Positions 22,780-35,165 of a DNA stretch of 64,000 nt are shown in pieces (position 1 is the first letter of the stretch; every line of letters starts with the position of its first letter). The notes beneath the pieces are model-generated. The model saw nothing but the letters and a program-made list of their open reading frames with translations, made no database searches and was not told the DNA's origin. This stretch comes from Symsagittifera roscoffensis. Its lineage: Eukaryota; Xenacoelomorpha; Acoela; Convolutidae. Made by a program: the position numbers and the translations under genes. The stretch lies in contig NC_087070.1 of NCBI RefSeq assembly GCF_963678635.1, positions 28,866,048 through 28,930,047 of the forward strand. Direction: 5' to 3'.

Positions 22780-23373
22780 CTGCGCTTCGCAAACACTTGC
22801 GAGAACGACTAAAAAGCATCTCTATAAAGCAAAATAAAAAAACAGAAATAAGCCTTATATTAGTGAAACTTTGCTACGTATTGGATTCGAACCTGCGACA
22901 TCAAGATTAGCAGTCTCGCGCCCTGCCCACTCGGCCACGAACGCTTAACAATCGGCAATGGCTATTCACAAATAAAGCAGCTACATATGCTAATAAAAAG
23001 CTGCAGCAAAAATGTCACCAATTAGAAATAGACACAATTGTACAAGTAATAATTTGGAATATAACCAACTGAATGCATCCACACTAACTTTGCACGCAAT
23101 TGGAAAGTATAAAGGCACATTATGTATAAAAATATACATTTTAAAAATTGCGAGATATATTGAAATACAAAATTTCTGCAATCGAGTTGTTATGATCGTT
23201 CTGTAGTTTGAAACAAATAGCATTTTTTGGTTCATTTGATGAATTCAAAATGCATCAAATGTGTAAACTTATTATTATTCAAATTTGAAAGCACATGCTA
23301 TCAAAAAGCCGTTAAGTTGACCCAAAAAGGGCACCAATACTTGCGACTTAGGTTAGAAAAGAACATCCGCACT
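22780..23373 (-). repeat. tRNA-Ser-derived SINE, copy 3
   Basis: The clearest copy. The minus strand at 22946-22875 reads GTGGCCGAGTGGGCAGGGC, GAGACTGCTAATCTTGATG and GGTTCGAATCC. This is a tRNA-Ser(GCT)-like head with A box and B box. The acceptor stem no longer pairs properly, so it is not a functional tRNA. The tail shared with the other copies (ggttagaaaagaacatccgc) is displaced by about 250 bp of extra sequence. Confidence 0.6.
22875..22946 (-). pseudogene. tRNA-Ser(GCT)-like head of SINE
   Basis: A box TGGCCGAGTGG, anticodon region CTGCTAATC and B box GGTTCGAATCC are visible. The variable arm is short for tRNA-Ser and the acceptor stem is mismatched, so I call it tRNA-derived. Confidence 0.6.
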
Positions 23374-26300
23374 ATTACACTAACGCTCACTAAATTGCGC
23401 TAATGTAATAAGGTATTGACAATTGCTTGTATTTGAAATCTGATACATTTCCGTCACGTTTTCTTTTAAGATTTGAAAACTCGGCTAATAAAATCTCACA
23501 AGACCTGGAGACATTATACATCACAACGTGCAAATGCCTTCAGAAAGCAGGTAAAATGATTGGCGAAAACCTTGGAACCTTTCAAAAGCGCGAATGATAA
23601 GACTACGGGAAATGCAAGGCTACGGGATTTATCAGTAGAGTTTGAATCAAATTTGCTCAAATAGGTCTTATAAGCTTCAAAAAAATTTTCTCTTAACAAT
23701 TTACTTCAAAAATTTAACCATATACAAGTTTCTGAAAAATATGGCATTGACTCCCCTACATTCTTATCCTGAAAACGTGCTTTCAATTTCTATGTTTTCT
23801 CCTCTTTCTGCAAAAATTTCTAATTCTGTCTCCTAATGGAATGGTTTTTTGATGTCCTGTACAAAAAGTCGTGACAATTAATGCAAACATCTATACTAAG
23901 GTTTTTCAGGGCAAGGACAAATAAATTTGCTTTTTTACTCATTTTTGAAGTAATCTTGTGCATGCAATTTGTTTAAATGTTTTTGATTTCAGCGTACCGA
24001 AATTAATTCAAAGTTCAAAAAATTTTAATATATCCGATTGTTTTACTATTTCAAATAAATTTTTATTAGTTTCCCTACCAAACAAAATTCAATTTAATGA
24101 GAAAAAGATGAGTTAGATCTGATTCAGTTTCAATGGCTGACTAAACCAACAAGAAGCGAGTTCTTGAAACTCACATCAATTTGTTTTATTCACTGAATGG
24201 GATAATTCCAATTTAATTCAACCAGTTTAGTAGTATCGATTATTTTTACAGTCTCCGCCTAGCGTAAGCTCAAACTGAAACAGCGAAGAATCTATCAAGT
24301 TGAACATAAGATTTTCAAGCAGACGAATTCGAAAGAAGACGAAAATTGAATGAGGTAGGGGAGGGGGATTGGCAGTCACCCTCTTACCCTCGACATGCTA
24401 TTGAACACATGAATCATCTACATATATAGATGCTTTTCTTCATTAAGGCAGTATATAGCCGGTTATTCGTAGAATTTTTTTCACTCCGAAACGAAATTCA
24501 CTAAAATCTTGGTTTTATTATGTCCAGTTTTGGTCCAGCTTTAGAGGATCTACAGCATAAGTTCAAGCAGTTGAAACCGTTTTCAAATGATTATAAAATG
24601 CCTCCAGTACTCATTGAGCTACTTCTCTGCAAAGATTGCTCAATTGATCCAACTTTTTTCAATTTTCGGAGAAAGTGACATCAAGTTCAAGCTCTTTGCA
24701 TTTCCAGAAACATTTATCATTGACTACTTTTTCGCTAAAACTAATCCAAACAAAACCCGGGACAATCAGCAATTTTATTAAACTGGGAACTCTTAAAATT
24801 AAAATCCACTTTCGCAACTGAATCTCAAGCACGTTTTTACAGCCTTGACATTTTTGCTCCAACCACTGAAAGCGGGGAGGAACTTTGTATTCGGGTGAGT
24901 TTAACTTTTTTCCATGCAAAATCAGGTACCACAAATAATCATCGGAATAGTTCGAGTGATATATCACATTAAGTCACATTAATACATCACATTAAGTGAT
25001 TCAAACAGCTTTCAGTCGTGATTCGAACAGTCGTGCTTCGAATCTCCAACAAACTTTTCCAGTGTCGAAAAAATACTAGTTTGAATGCTTTGACTTTTTG
25101 TCTAATTTCAAGCGAATTAAGCGAGCGAGCAGGCTTATGAAAACTAACAATTTCTTAATTTTTAACTTATTAACACTTATACTTATTAACAATTAGCTAC
25201 AAAGAATTGCTTGAGCGCTTTCTTCCGAATAAAGTGTAAATGAACCAATCAAAAAAATTCTGCAATTTTTTTTTGATTTTTCAAATGTTTATGTTTATGA
25301 ATGTGTTGTCAAATGTCCCAAGTTTTTACTATCAAATTGTTATGCTTTCATTTAGATTCTTTCATCACACCAAACAGAAAAGACGACGCAATTTGAAAAA
25401 CATAATAACAAACTAACCGACAGAAAGCCGAGATGAAAGCCGTAGAAAAAAATTATGCGAAAAAAAAACTTTCGAAAAAAATCGAAGTTTTGATTTTGCC
25501 TTATAAAAAACTGCTTTCAAAAATATACCGAGAAGTATTTAAACACAACTTACAAAGCGGTAACAAAGCCGACAATTCTTGATCAGAAACATGTTGCGCC
25601 GTTTTTTTAAAATAAAAAATATATAAGTCCCCCTCAAACCATTTAGATAAAAACATTTTTCCGCTCAAACAACTCCAAAAGAGGCCGCTAAGCCGATATA
25701 TTATCAGCCCAAACCTTTTAAGCCGAATAAAATTGGAAAAACGGATATACTGAAATCGGAGCTGGTGAATTTACAACCAACATTGAAACAAATTTCGAAT
25801 ATGACAGGCGTTTTAAATGCAGACATGCTCAAAATTTGTCTGTTAGCTGATGAAAAAACAGATGGCGAGAAATTATCACCACTTTCAGTCATCTTGCGAA
25901 CAAAATTATTTAACAAAAAGTCTAGTACCCGATTGCAACAAACTTGCTTATCGCAATGGTGATTAAACTTTTTTTAAAAAATCAAGCTGAAATTTGAGCG
26001 GGAAATTTTTCAGATTTTTTCCTGAAAAAGAGAAAAACCACACTACCCTAGTGATAAATCACTTCGTTCATTAAAAATAGTATTTATGTCACCGCGAACT
26101 CTTGTGCTGGTACTTTTTTTAAATCACAAATGATAATTGAGTCTCAGCAAACTATGGTGACCTTACTTATTTTCATCGCAATTAATTATTCAACCCGTTC
26201 ACCTTTTCAGCTGAGTGTCAATTTGGCGTCACGCTCTTCACATTTTGCTGCTTTGACTGATAGGGTCGGTTGTTGAATTTGAAAGAGCAAAGGGGTAATA

Positions 26301-27131
26301 GTATGTCGGGCGGTCGAAATGTGCCCACAATTGCTAAGAAAGGCTATTCTCAACAGCCCTCCTCCTTCCCACAACTTTCACCCTTGTCAGCTTATACCAA
26401 CCCGAAATAGGATTTTACAATCTAGCATCCTGCCTATTATGCAATTTTTGTAAGCAGACCATCTCGCCAACCTTACCTGCGTGCTATGCTCAGTTTACCA
26501 AAAAAAAAAGAAGGCAGAAAAGAAATAAAACTTAGAAAGCGGATAAATTAGAAATAGAGATTTTCCCCATTTGTGAACGTATATACGGATAAAATGTACA
26601 GAACAGAACGAAAAAAACTACTGCAGCATTATTTTCCTCCCTCGCACAAAACGAAATTCTTACTCTAATGCCACTGCCTTTTTCCCCCTTTTTTCACAAA
26701 ACAGTCCATTTTTTCTCCTATAGACGAATTCATTCAGAATTCCACATCCTGACTATTTTTGAGCGGATGCAAAAATAACACACAGCACAATCTCCCTCAC
26801 TTTTTCTGTTCCTTACTTTACAGCGATGCGTTTGCCAAATACTTATCAGTGAAATTTCTTTTTTGTTAACGGCGATAATATTCCCCCTTACACAGTAAAC
26901 GAACCACGGTGGAAAATCCTTCTCACTGAGGACCTTTTATTATCTATAGACACATAACTCTAAAGCACAAAATAAAAAAAACAGTTATTTGAAAAACGCA
27001 GTAATTCAATTCCACCAAACCAACCAAATCGAAATAAAAATAGTTACAGTTTGTTTGTTATTAAACTACGCACACTAGTTATTATTAAAACCAGACAATT
27101 TATTTGTATCTATAAATTGAAATTAAACATT
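23374..27131. other. AT-rich spacer, mostly featureless
   Basis: Short frames without recognisable domains. It holds one hairpin-ended repeat (25909-25962) preceded by 'gccgata' and 'gtaacaaagccga' sequences of the same family. The region 26640-26920 is rich in cttttttcccc-like tracts. Confidence 0.45.
25909..25962. repeat. Hairpin-ended dispersed repeat, copy 2
   Basis: Reads aaaaagtctagtacccgatt, then gcaacaaacttgcttatcgc. It is preceded by acaaaattattt as in the 31.6-kb copy. The hairpin is less perfect than in that copy. Confidence 0.55.
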
Positions 27132-27389
27132 ATGGGACTTGGTCTGGCCTCTCAACAAAACCGGACCCGAGTCAGAAACTTCCCCAATGGATTCCTGCTG
27201 CCCCAACTGCAGAACTGGGGCAGTGAGCTGGACAACGACAAGGACCAAACAGAAGTGATCGTCATCTGCTGGATCCTTCTCATTCTGGTCGCAATCGCCC
27301 TCCTCATCATCCTCTACAACGTCCATCCCGGCCAGAAGATCTCACCCCTCGAAATTCGCTTCACCAGGGTCGACATGCTCAAAATGTAG
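27132..27389 (+). CDS. Putative small single-pass membrane protein, unknown function
   Basis: An uninterrupted 85-residue frame, clearly GC-richer than its flanks and with a start in a fair context (aaacattATGG). An ATG at 27051 is in the same frame, but the codons before 27132 are AT-rich and look like 5' UTR. The N-terminal half is polar with an N-glycosylation sequon (NRT, residues 10-12). One hydrophobic span of about 22 residues (VIVICWILLILVAIALLIIL) covers residues 44-65. The C-terminal tail is short and basic/polar, ending DMLKM. There is no signal peptide or known domain. I do not recognise the family; it could be a SMIM-type microprotein or the last exon of a larger gene. It would lie inside SMG8 if the 35-kb exon is real. 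Confidence 0.5.
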   Translation: MGLGLASQQNRTRVRNFPNGFLLPQLQNWGSELDNDKDQTEVIVICWILLILVAIALLIILYNVHPGQKISPLEIRFTRVDMLKM

Positions 27390-29499
27390 ACTCAACGAAA
27401 AACAAGCCACAAATTAAATCTCGCTCCGGCCGTCGAGCCGGGCCACCTGCAAATTATCAACTGAGTCTCATTATATTTTGTCCAAATAACCTGCAAACAA
27501 CCAAATTTTGTTGCTTTTCGGCGAGGTGATGTTGACTGGTTCGAAAAAGGGAGTACAAATGTGACCTAAAAAGTCTCAAATTTCACAAAACAAAGACGAT
27601 TAACTAACTATTCGGCACTAAACGAGGCACTTGATCTCACTGTTTTTTTTGGTTCCAGCTAACTTACCCCTCAAATTTTTCGATTTGATTATTTAAGAGG
27701 CAGTATATATATTTTGACCAATAAATAGCTTAGACTTCAAGCCGAAAATGATGAAACTAACTATAAATGTCTATCTGTGAATTAAACTACCTTTGAGTTT
27801 TGAAGTATCTTCGTGAGTGAGTCAGTGGCAAGGTTGAATTCCAGCGGAGTTTTAACATCCAGCACCACAATTCCACTTTGTTCATTGACTAAAAGCAACA
27901 ATTATGGCCGGTTGATGTGCAAGTACCACAGAATGTTCCGACAGCACTGATTTGCAAGAAAAATTTTTACAAAATCGTAAAAATTTAGGCAAATAGTTTC
28001 TTTTCCTGAGTAGCAGTTAATTTTTTCCAGAAAGACAATTGAATTAAACAAAAACGCTAGAATAAGGGGTAATAAACGCTTAAACAATGTCAGCTTTGCA
28101 GCAGAATTAAAAAGAGTATATCGGGTGTAATTCGTAAATTCGCGTGTCAGTTATCTAGTCAGAAAAAAGAACCCGTTTCAATAGCAAACCCGTTTCTTCT
28201 CTGAGAAAACTTATTCGGATTCCCATTTAGGACTATAGGGCTTTAATATAATACCACATTTACAAAATTGGGGTAGCCAAAAACGGGAAGAAAAAACTCC
28301 GCACGCCATAGTTTCTTCCCTTACTTCCTGAAGTATTCGAAAAAAAATCTTTTTCATTTTTTCCAGGAATAGTTAGGCATCATTTTTGAGCTTCTTCTAC
28401 GCATCATAATGATCAAATAAAACACATTTCTTTAAGATAAAAATTCAATTTCTGAACACGTAGAAATTTCAGACGAAATTAGTTTGCGACCTTTCAATCA
28501 ATTTAAAATTGAGACATTTCAGTCTAATCCAATTCAAAGCAGTTACCCAATACAAGGGCAGGGCTTTTCGGTAGCGATTCCTTACTGAATCATATCGTTG
28601 TTCCGACCATCGACAATTCGGGTGTTTTTTCTTTTTTTCCCACTCAAATAAAATGATCAGAATGGGACCAGCGATAAATCATATGAAAGACCTTTCAGTC
28701 GTGATTAGAAGACTTCAGAGGTTAAAAATTTGTCCCAGTCTTAAAAAACCGGTTCAAAAGTTTAGTCTAAAGTTCTCGAAGTTGTACTGAAAGTTTTGAA
28801 ATTTAGGTAATGAAAATCTCGTTTAACTACAAAAAAAATAGTTTTGGTAGCTTGATTAAGCTTTTCTTTCAAAAGCAGTTACTCAAAAAACGTGAATTTT
28901 TTCTGCAAAAAAATCGATTTTTTTAAAATTAAAAAAAAAGTTTTCGTTTTTTTTTAAACAAAACTGTTGCCATTATGTCTAACTAACTAAGATTCAACAC
29001 TTTCTTACAGTTCTCTCATGAAAACGCACAAAAACTAAACTAATTTGAAAAAAAAAATACATTTTTTTAGTAGTTCTCTTTGAATGCTAGCCTGTAACGC
29101 ACCTCAGGTGCTTCAAACATTAAGGAACGCGAAGATTAAGGAACACGAATATTGTTTATATAATAAATATATGAAAAAAAAAACGAAATGAATGCAACGA
29201 AAACATAATACGGGGGCATCCAACAACGCTGTATATGTCAAAACGTTAATTCATTTTCAACCGGAAGGTTCTCTTCAAACTAAAATGGTCAAAACTACGT
29301 GAGTACTGGCTTTCAAATCTTCGTAATTTTAAGTCGAAAACAACCCTAAACTGGGGGAGAGCATACAACTGCACCCATATTTAAAAAAACTAACTTATAT
29401 CTTTTGCAAAATCACTAAACTCATCTTCAAATGTTGAAAAAATATATATATTGTTTTATGAAATTTAACGTCAACCCTTTTTCGAAATTTCCGAAAAAT
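27390..29499. other. AT-rich spacer
   Basis: No recognisable gene. It holds one solitary transposon end (27902-27943, listed separately) and simple A/T runs near 28920-29060. Confidence 0.45.
27902..27943 (-). repeat. Solitary DNA-transposon terminal sequence
   Basis: The minus strand starts GTCGGAACATTCTGTGG and continues to a ggccat-like segment. It matches the ends at 31721, 36278 and 48826-48866. No transposase is found beside it. Confidence 0.5.
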
Positions 29500-30735
29500 C
29501 ATTAAAATGTCAAATCTAGGAAATTAAAAGGGGTTGAGCAGCGTATTTGGAGTCCAGATATAAACCTGAGTGAACCTTGACAGCACCCCAATATATTATT
29601 TCAGTTTTTCTATATCAAATTTTTTTGAAAAACTTGAAATACTTGAAAAACGTCATATCTCGGAAGCTATAAAAATTTGAGCATTCATATTTGGAGTCCA
29701 GATTTGAAAATCCCCTAAATATCCTGACAGCGCCTAATATAGTAAGGAAACATTCAATTTTTGAAAATTTTTATATCTATTCATTGAAAACGTTTATATC
29801 TAAATTCTTTGAAAAAAAAAACATGTCTCGAAAGTGAAAGCATTTGAGAAATCAAGATCGGAAGCATGACTAGCAACTTCTATAGATGAACCTAATTTTT
29901 CTTGAAAATTTTTGAAATAGACACAAAAAACATCATATCTCTGAAACTAGAAGGATTTGAGCAGTCATATTTGGAGGCAAGATTTGCAACGCCTGAGAAA
30001 ACCCGTAACCGACCCTCAGAATTTCAACTTAAGTCAAGTATTCTATATAAAAATTATTTGGTCATTTCTGAAAAATTTACAAAATACGTCTTATCTCGGA
30101 AACTGGAAAGAATTGAGCACTCAAATTTGAGGCAAATTTGCAAACCCTTCGATTACCCTGACAGGTCCCAAGTGTTGAGAATTACAACTTTTGTCATGTA
30201 ATAATATCTAAATTCTTTGAATTTTTTTTAAAAACATGATATCTCGGAAACTATAAAAACTTGAGTACAAATGTTTTGAGGCAAGATTTGCAAACCCTGA
30301 GAGTACTCTGACAGCAACGAACCACAGGGTTGAGAATTGACTTTTGTCATGTTTTAGTATCTGAGCTCTTAAAAACTTTTGAAAAAAAAACATTAAAATG
30401 TCATCTCTCGTAATATTGAACAATTTGAAACGTCATATTTGGAGGCAAGATTTGCTACCCCTAGAGGTATCCTGACAGCCTCTCTCAATATAGAGCTAGG
30501 ATTTTCAATTTTAGTCAATTTTTTTATATCTAAGTTCTTTGAACATTTTTGAAAAAAAAAATCTTCATACCTTGGAAAAAGGAGAATTTGAGCAGTCATA
30601 TTTTAAGGCAATGTATGCAACCCCTGAGAAAAGTTGTATGCAACCCCTGTACAGTTTTGAGAAAATTTTTGAAATGTAAAATCTAGTCTCATAAACCAGA
30701 TTTGGGTATTCACAATTGAAGGCCAAATTGGAAAA
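29500..30735. repeat. Diverged tandem array, ~145-165 bp period, about nine units
   Basis: The core 'atctcggaaact...aagnatttgagca' followed by 'gtcatatttggaggcaagat', then 'ttgcaaacccctgag' and 'accctgacagc', recurs near 29510, 29655, 29825, 29937, 30092, 30238, 30400, 30566 and 30677. Units differ by many substitutions and small indels. Frames such as 29902-30201 are by-products of the array. A possible isolated unit lies near 33740. Confidence 0.75.
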
Positions 30736-31641
30736 CCCTGACAGTATCCCACTTTTGATTTGTTCAAACTTTGCGAAATAAACTGAATTCGAGATGGAAA
30801 ATCAAAAAAAATTGAAGCATTGCAATATACGATATAGATTAAACGTGCAAAAACTCTTTCGTTAAACATGCAAAAAGGATACGTTGAAGAAGCTTCAACA
30901 AGCAAGATAGTGAAGCCCCCAATTAAATATACACAAATGCGAAAAGGAGCTTCGCAACACTTGACATACAAAAAAAATATCTGGAAAATGAAGTTAAAAA
31001 CATAACTGGAAAAAGGTTCTGAAAAAACAATTAATTGAAAAGGAAAAAAAGATTCAGCTAAAAAATTTCATGTTTGTTTATACAGAAACTTATAAACAGC
31101 CTTAAAAAGAATTGACAATCAATTACAGAGCGGCAACAAATTTTGGGTCGCATTTCGTTTAAGCCGAAAACAAAACTTGCCATAAAAAATTTCAAAAAGT
31201 TTTAATAATTTTTACGACCCATCCAATCTAAAAATACTTAATCGCATGCGAAAACATTAACCCTCGACATTTTGCAAGATGAGCTGACTGAGCCGATACA
31301 ACATGAATTGAAACTGTTCAAATATTTACAAAAGAAACGAAAATGAAAAAAAATAACCCAAAATCAGAATTGGTAAAGTTACAAATTACTGAACTTTCAG
31401 TTGTAGTAAAAAAAAACTGTTTACATTGGAACAAAGCACATGCTCTAGAAGATAAGCCGATAAAACCCTATCAGATAAATAAATGGCGTTTAAAAAATTG
31501 GAAAAATGAACCGACAGAAACTAGGACGAAAATCACGAAAATATTTACAACCTGAAACGGGTTTTATCTAATTACTACTTAAATTATAGCAGTTTTATTT
31601 GAATTTTCAAGAAATCAGAAGATAAATGAGTTCTGTGAACA
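30736..31641. other. AT-rich spacer, related to the dispersed repeat family
   Basis: Contains 'gagcggcaacaaa', 'aagccgaaaac' and 'gagccgatacaacatgaa' segments. These occur in the same order near 25.5-25.8 kb, upstream of the hairpin-ended motif. No gene. Confidence 0.4.
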
Positions 31642-31712
31642 AAATTATTTAATGGAAAAAATCTAACACCCGATTGCAATACCCTTGCTTATCGCAAGGG
31701 TAATAATAGATA
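31642..31712. repeat. Hairpin-ended dispersed repeat, copy 3
   Basis: Best copy: aaaaaatctaacacccgatt, then gcaatacccttgcttatcgc and aagggtaa. The hairpin stem ACCCTTGC/GCAAGGGT is perfect. The surrounding order (gccgata... acaaaattatttaa... motif) matches the 25.9-kb copy. Confidence 0.6.
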
Positions 31713-31720
31713 GATAGGTG

Positions 31721-31768
31721 GTCGGAACATTCTGTGCTACTTGTACAGCAACCGGCTATCCTTGTTTT
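31721..31768 (+). repeat. Solitary DNA-transposon terminal sequence
   Basis: Reads GGTCGGAACATTCTGTGCTA, then CTTGTACAGCAACCGGCTAT and CCTTGTTT. It is nearly the reverse complement of the end at 48826-48866 next to the DDE transposase. It lies directly after a hairpin-ended repeat. Confidence 0.55.
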
Positions 31769-33933
31769 CTTTTAGCTTTCGAAAATCATAATTAAATAAT
31801 GTCATAATGAAATGCTGAGCACTGATCAGAACCAAATATACCTCTGGCCTAACAGGGTCTAATTAAATTTCTCGGGCTCGTTGCTTGAGGCAAAATTACA
31901 AGTTCAAAAATTAACCAAAAAATTGTATCTAGATCTTAACCAGGGGCATAAAGGGGTTCCCCGTGAAGAGCTCAACTGCTCGTTTGTTGATTCATTTCCC
32001 TGAGGATTAAAAACTGCATTTTATAAAGAGTTTAAACAAACGCAACTGCAGACTAAAAATAAAAAGCAAGCTAATTTAACTCCACATCACAAATGAAAAC
32101 TATTTTCCAAATGAGCGCAACATAAAAGCTAGCGCTGTGGTTCTTTATACGTTTGTACGGATGAAATCAGCATCAATTCCAATCTGAATTACTGCCCTGA
32201 AAAGTTCTCAACTCGCTTTCAAATTCAGCAAGAACCGGGTTCTTTTTATTTAAAGACAAAAGTAGGAAGCAATATCAGTTTAAAGTAGTTAATTTTTAAC
32301 TTCGCAATTAATGAAATTCGACAGGATCTGATCTAAGTTCAAAAAACGAAACGCCTTAAGCTTGCGCCGCATTCAAGTAAAGAACACAATGTACTAAAAA
32401 TTATATGCGAGCATCTAGATTCAATAAGTGCCCTGCTGGACGATATACAAAAATTGGTCAGACTTTCAAGCAGCTTCTATATAATCGTGAAGAGTATCCC
32501 CAGTTACCAAGAAAAACGCTTAAAAACCAACTCCAGAAACTCATCTTGCAATGCTAAGATAGAAGCAAAAAACCTAGCATGCAATTACGCATCTGGTTTC
32601 CCTCTTGAAATTGGAGACTATCAGAATAATGTGATTCCAGATCAGCTCTTGATAAAATTTCGCCTAAAAAATTATTGGTAAATTTCGGACAAAAAAATCG
32701 TTTTTTTTCCGGCATGCATCCACCCTGAAAATTTCAATGTCAGCCAGCCAAAAATGGATATCTCAAAACAAAACAGAGGGGGACCTTTTGGGTCGGCAGG
32801 GGTTCGAACCCCTGAAGTGAGAGGTTGAGTCTGAACAAATTTTACGACTCACTGAAAAAAACGAGCAAAATCATAACCACCTGTATAAGCTTTTGATCTA
32901 GATTCATCTACTCTTATTCAGTTTAAAAAAACTTCTCAGCAGACGCAGATCTAGAATATTCGAGAGGGCGGAGTTTTAAAAAAATCGAAAATTTTGTCGA
33001 CCTAATTTGTAGGTCGACCAAATTGACTTTTTGAGCCTTATAGAGAATAGAGAGCTTATTTTCAGCACAATTTTGGCCCTGCAGGCAAAATTTAAAAAAA
33101 AACAGAGTATAGAGATCTTATTTCCAGCAAAACGTCGGAGCCGCAGGAAAAATTTTGAAAAAAAAGACCAAAAAAGTTTTTAGGAACTTCTGGAAAACTT
33201 CGACCACAATCATTATTGCCGGCAAATCAGACTTTTTGGCGCAGATTTTTAAGTCATAGCCTGTCAAAAAAAAACTAACTACTCGAAAAACTTGTTTGTT
33301 TGAGAAAAAATATCAAAAAATAACATCGACCATAAATTTGATACATTTGTCGCGAATGAAGTTCATTACGGGGAAAAAAAGAAGGAATATATTTCTTCGT
33401 ATATAGTAATCAGCAAACTTGTAGACAAACTACGCGGTAAAAAAATTGGAGAGCATAGACGAAAGGCACTTGAAAATGCCCACTTAAGGTCTACCCTTTA
33501 AATTTATCTTAACTTCAAGAATTTTACTGGTTAAAAGAAATATATGAACATGAAAATTGATGTAGAATTATATTATATATTCCTTTTTTACGAAAAAAGG
33601 AACAAAAATCAGTCTTAAACTAAACTTAGAGACAGATAGCATCCCAAAAACAAGTCACTTTCATTCCAATAAGTACACATGAAAACGGATAAGACAAAAA
33701 AATTTTTGATAATTAATTTTGCATCTAACTTTTTCTGAAAAATTGCAAAAAACAACAATTTCTCGAAAACCAGAAGAAGCTAGCAGTCGACCTTTCAGCA
33801 TAGATTCGCAGCCCTAATTAGGCTTCCCGCCGACAACCAAATAAGGGTTAATTAAACAGGGTTAGCATAAATAAAAATTAATTATCAAATATAAAGCGAC
33901 GAAGTTCGGTATTTCCAAAAATGAATTTATTTT
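31769..33933. other. AT-rich spacer with small repeats
   Basis: No gene recognised. It holds an 18-bp palindrome derived from a tRNA T-arm (32797-32814), a 9-bp inverted repeat gtcgaccta/taggtcgac (about 32996-33018) and a two-unit ~70-bp direct repeat (about 33045-33170, 'tatagaga-cttattt-cagca'). Confidence 0.45.
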
Positions 33934-34658
33934 TTAATTTGTGCACAAACGAAAAATTGAAGACTGCTCATTTTCTTTCTCAGGCAATAAACAATTCTCG
34001 CATAACAGATTAAAAAGCTTTGATCCACGATTCTGCAGCAATGGAGATTTAATTTTTTCATAGCACGTTGGTTTTTTTGAAAGCTGGCTATGAAGATCTT
34101 CGATAATTATAAGAAAATTTAATTTCGGTTGAAATCTAATTGAAAAAATTATTGGAATGAAATTTATTGATTGATCTTCGAAAAAAATTGAGTAGATCAT
34201 AGGCTAACAGTTCATGGACTGACAATACCTTATTATTAAATTCATCTGATATACTGTAAGACGTACATTTGAAATAGATCATTTGGATCAGCTTCTTTTG
34301 CAAAAAATAGAATTTATATTTGTGAAAAAGCAGCCGTAAACAAGCAAACCATATTGTATCGAAGGATTTACGTTTGCTATTAAATCAATACCACTCGCTG
34401 TACTGAAAATCTGAACCGGGAAATAGCACCACGGTGTCTTCCTAATTTAGATTTAATTTTGACAATTTGACATGTGAAATTCAACTTATCGTCAACTATG
34501 ACACCAAAATATTTACACGAAACTTGGAAAGAAAAATCATCCTTATTTAGAGCAATGGCAGGACTGGAAGCTTCAGTAATATGATTAAAATTTATCAAAG
34601 TAGTTGTATCTGAATTTAGTATTAATTTATTTGAGACTAACCAAGCATGAATGATCAT
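33934..34658 (-). pseudogene. LINE reverse-transcriptase C-terminal fragment
   Basis: The minus strand encodes WLVSNKLILNSDTTTLINF, FSFQVSCKYFGVIVDDKLNF and, further on, SVHELLAYDLL and PLLQNRGSKLFNLLCEN. This is the post-catalytic RT and C-terminal part of a Rex/CR1-like LINE ('WL-AN-L-LN--KT', 'YLGV-IDDKL', 'RG-KLWN-L'). The palm is absent and stops interrupt it. It is a short 5'-truncated insertion. Confidence 0.65.
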
Positions 34659-35165
34659 TGAATTTTACCTGAAATAATAACGAAAAATATCTGTGTGTTA
34701 AACTGCTTCCATTTATTAATGATTTAGTGAACGGCGAAAACGTTTTAGCGCTGCTGTTTATTTGTTGCACTAATATGGCATTAACCGTAATTTGAACAGG
34801 CATATGAATTTTGAACAGGTTCATGCATGTTGATGTATAGATGCGCTATTGATTTAAAAATATTATCGGATCAATGCCAGTTTCAAATTCTACTCTTCCG
34901 CTGATAAGATTTGATGAGCAAAGAGGAAAATGCAATATTGAGCAACTTTTAATGTGTATCGATTATTCTCACCAGCTGCCCAAGCCTTATTTCTCTTTAC
35001 TTAAATTCAGCAAGAAAAATGCATACAGAATCGGGTGAAGCAGTTGCTTAGCAATATAGCGTCACGCTTTATGTCGATTGTATTCTCTTCAAGATGGACA
35101 CAAACCCTGATTTCAAAAGTCTTTGGACCCTGTCAGTTACATTTTCAATATCCTCCATAACTTAC

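Noticed and set aside
22875-22946. A functional tRNA-Ser gene.
   Set aside because: The acceptor stem is mismatched, the variable arm is short, and the sequence is embedded in a repeat found twice more in the window.
24836-24894. Plus-strand mini-exon-like segment (ttttacag, open codons LDIFAPTTESGEELCIR, then gtgagt).
   Set aside because: Splice-like borders and an open frame over ~58 bp are expected by chance in this much AT-rich DNA. There are no partner exons and no recognised protein.
29902-30599. Open frames with shared sequence (for example 30208-30423 and 30393-30599).
   Set aside because: They arise from the tandem array and not from a protein family.
16403-31712. Reading the hairpin-ended repeat as a Helitron 3' end.
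   Set aside because: The hairpin fits, but no CTRR terminus or A/T target site follows it consistently in the copies.
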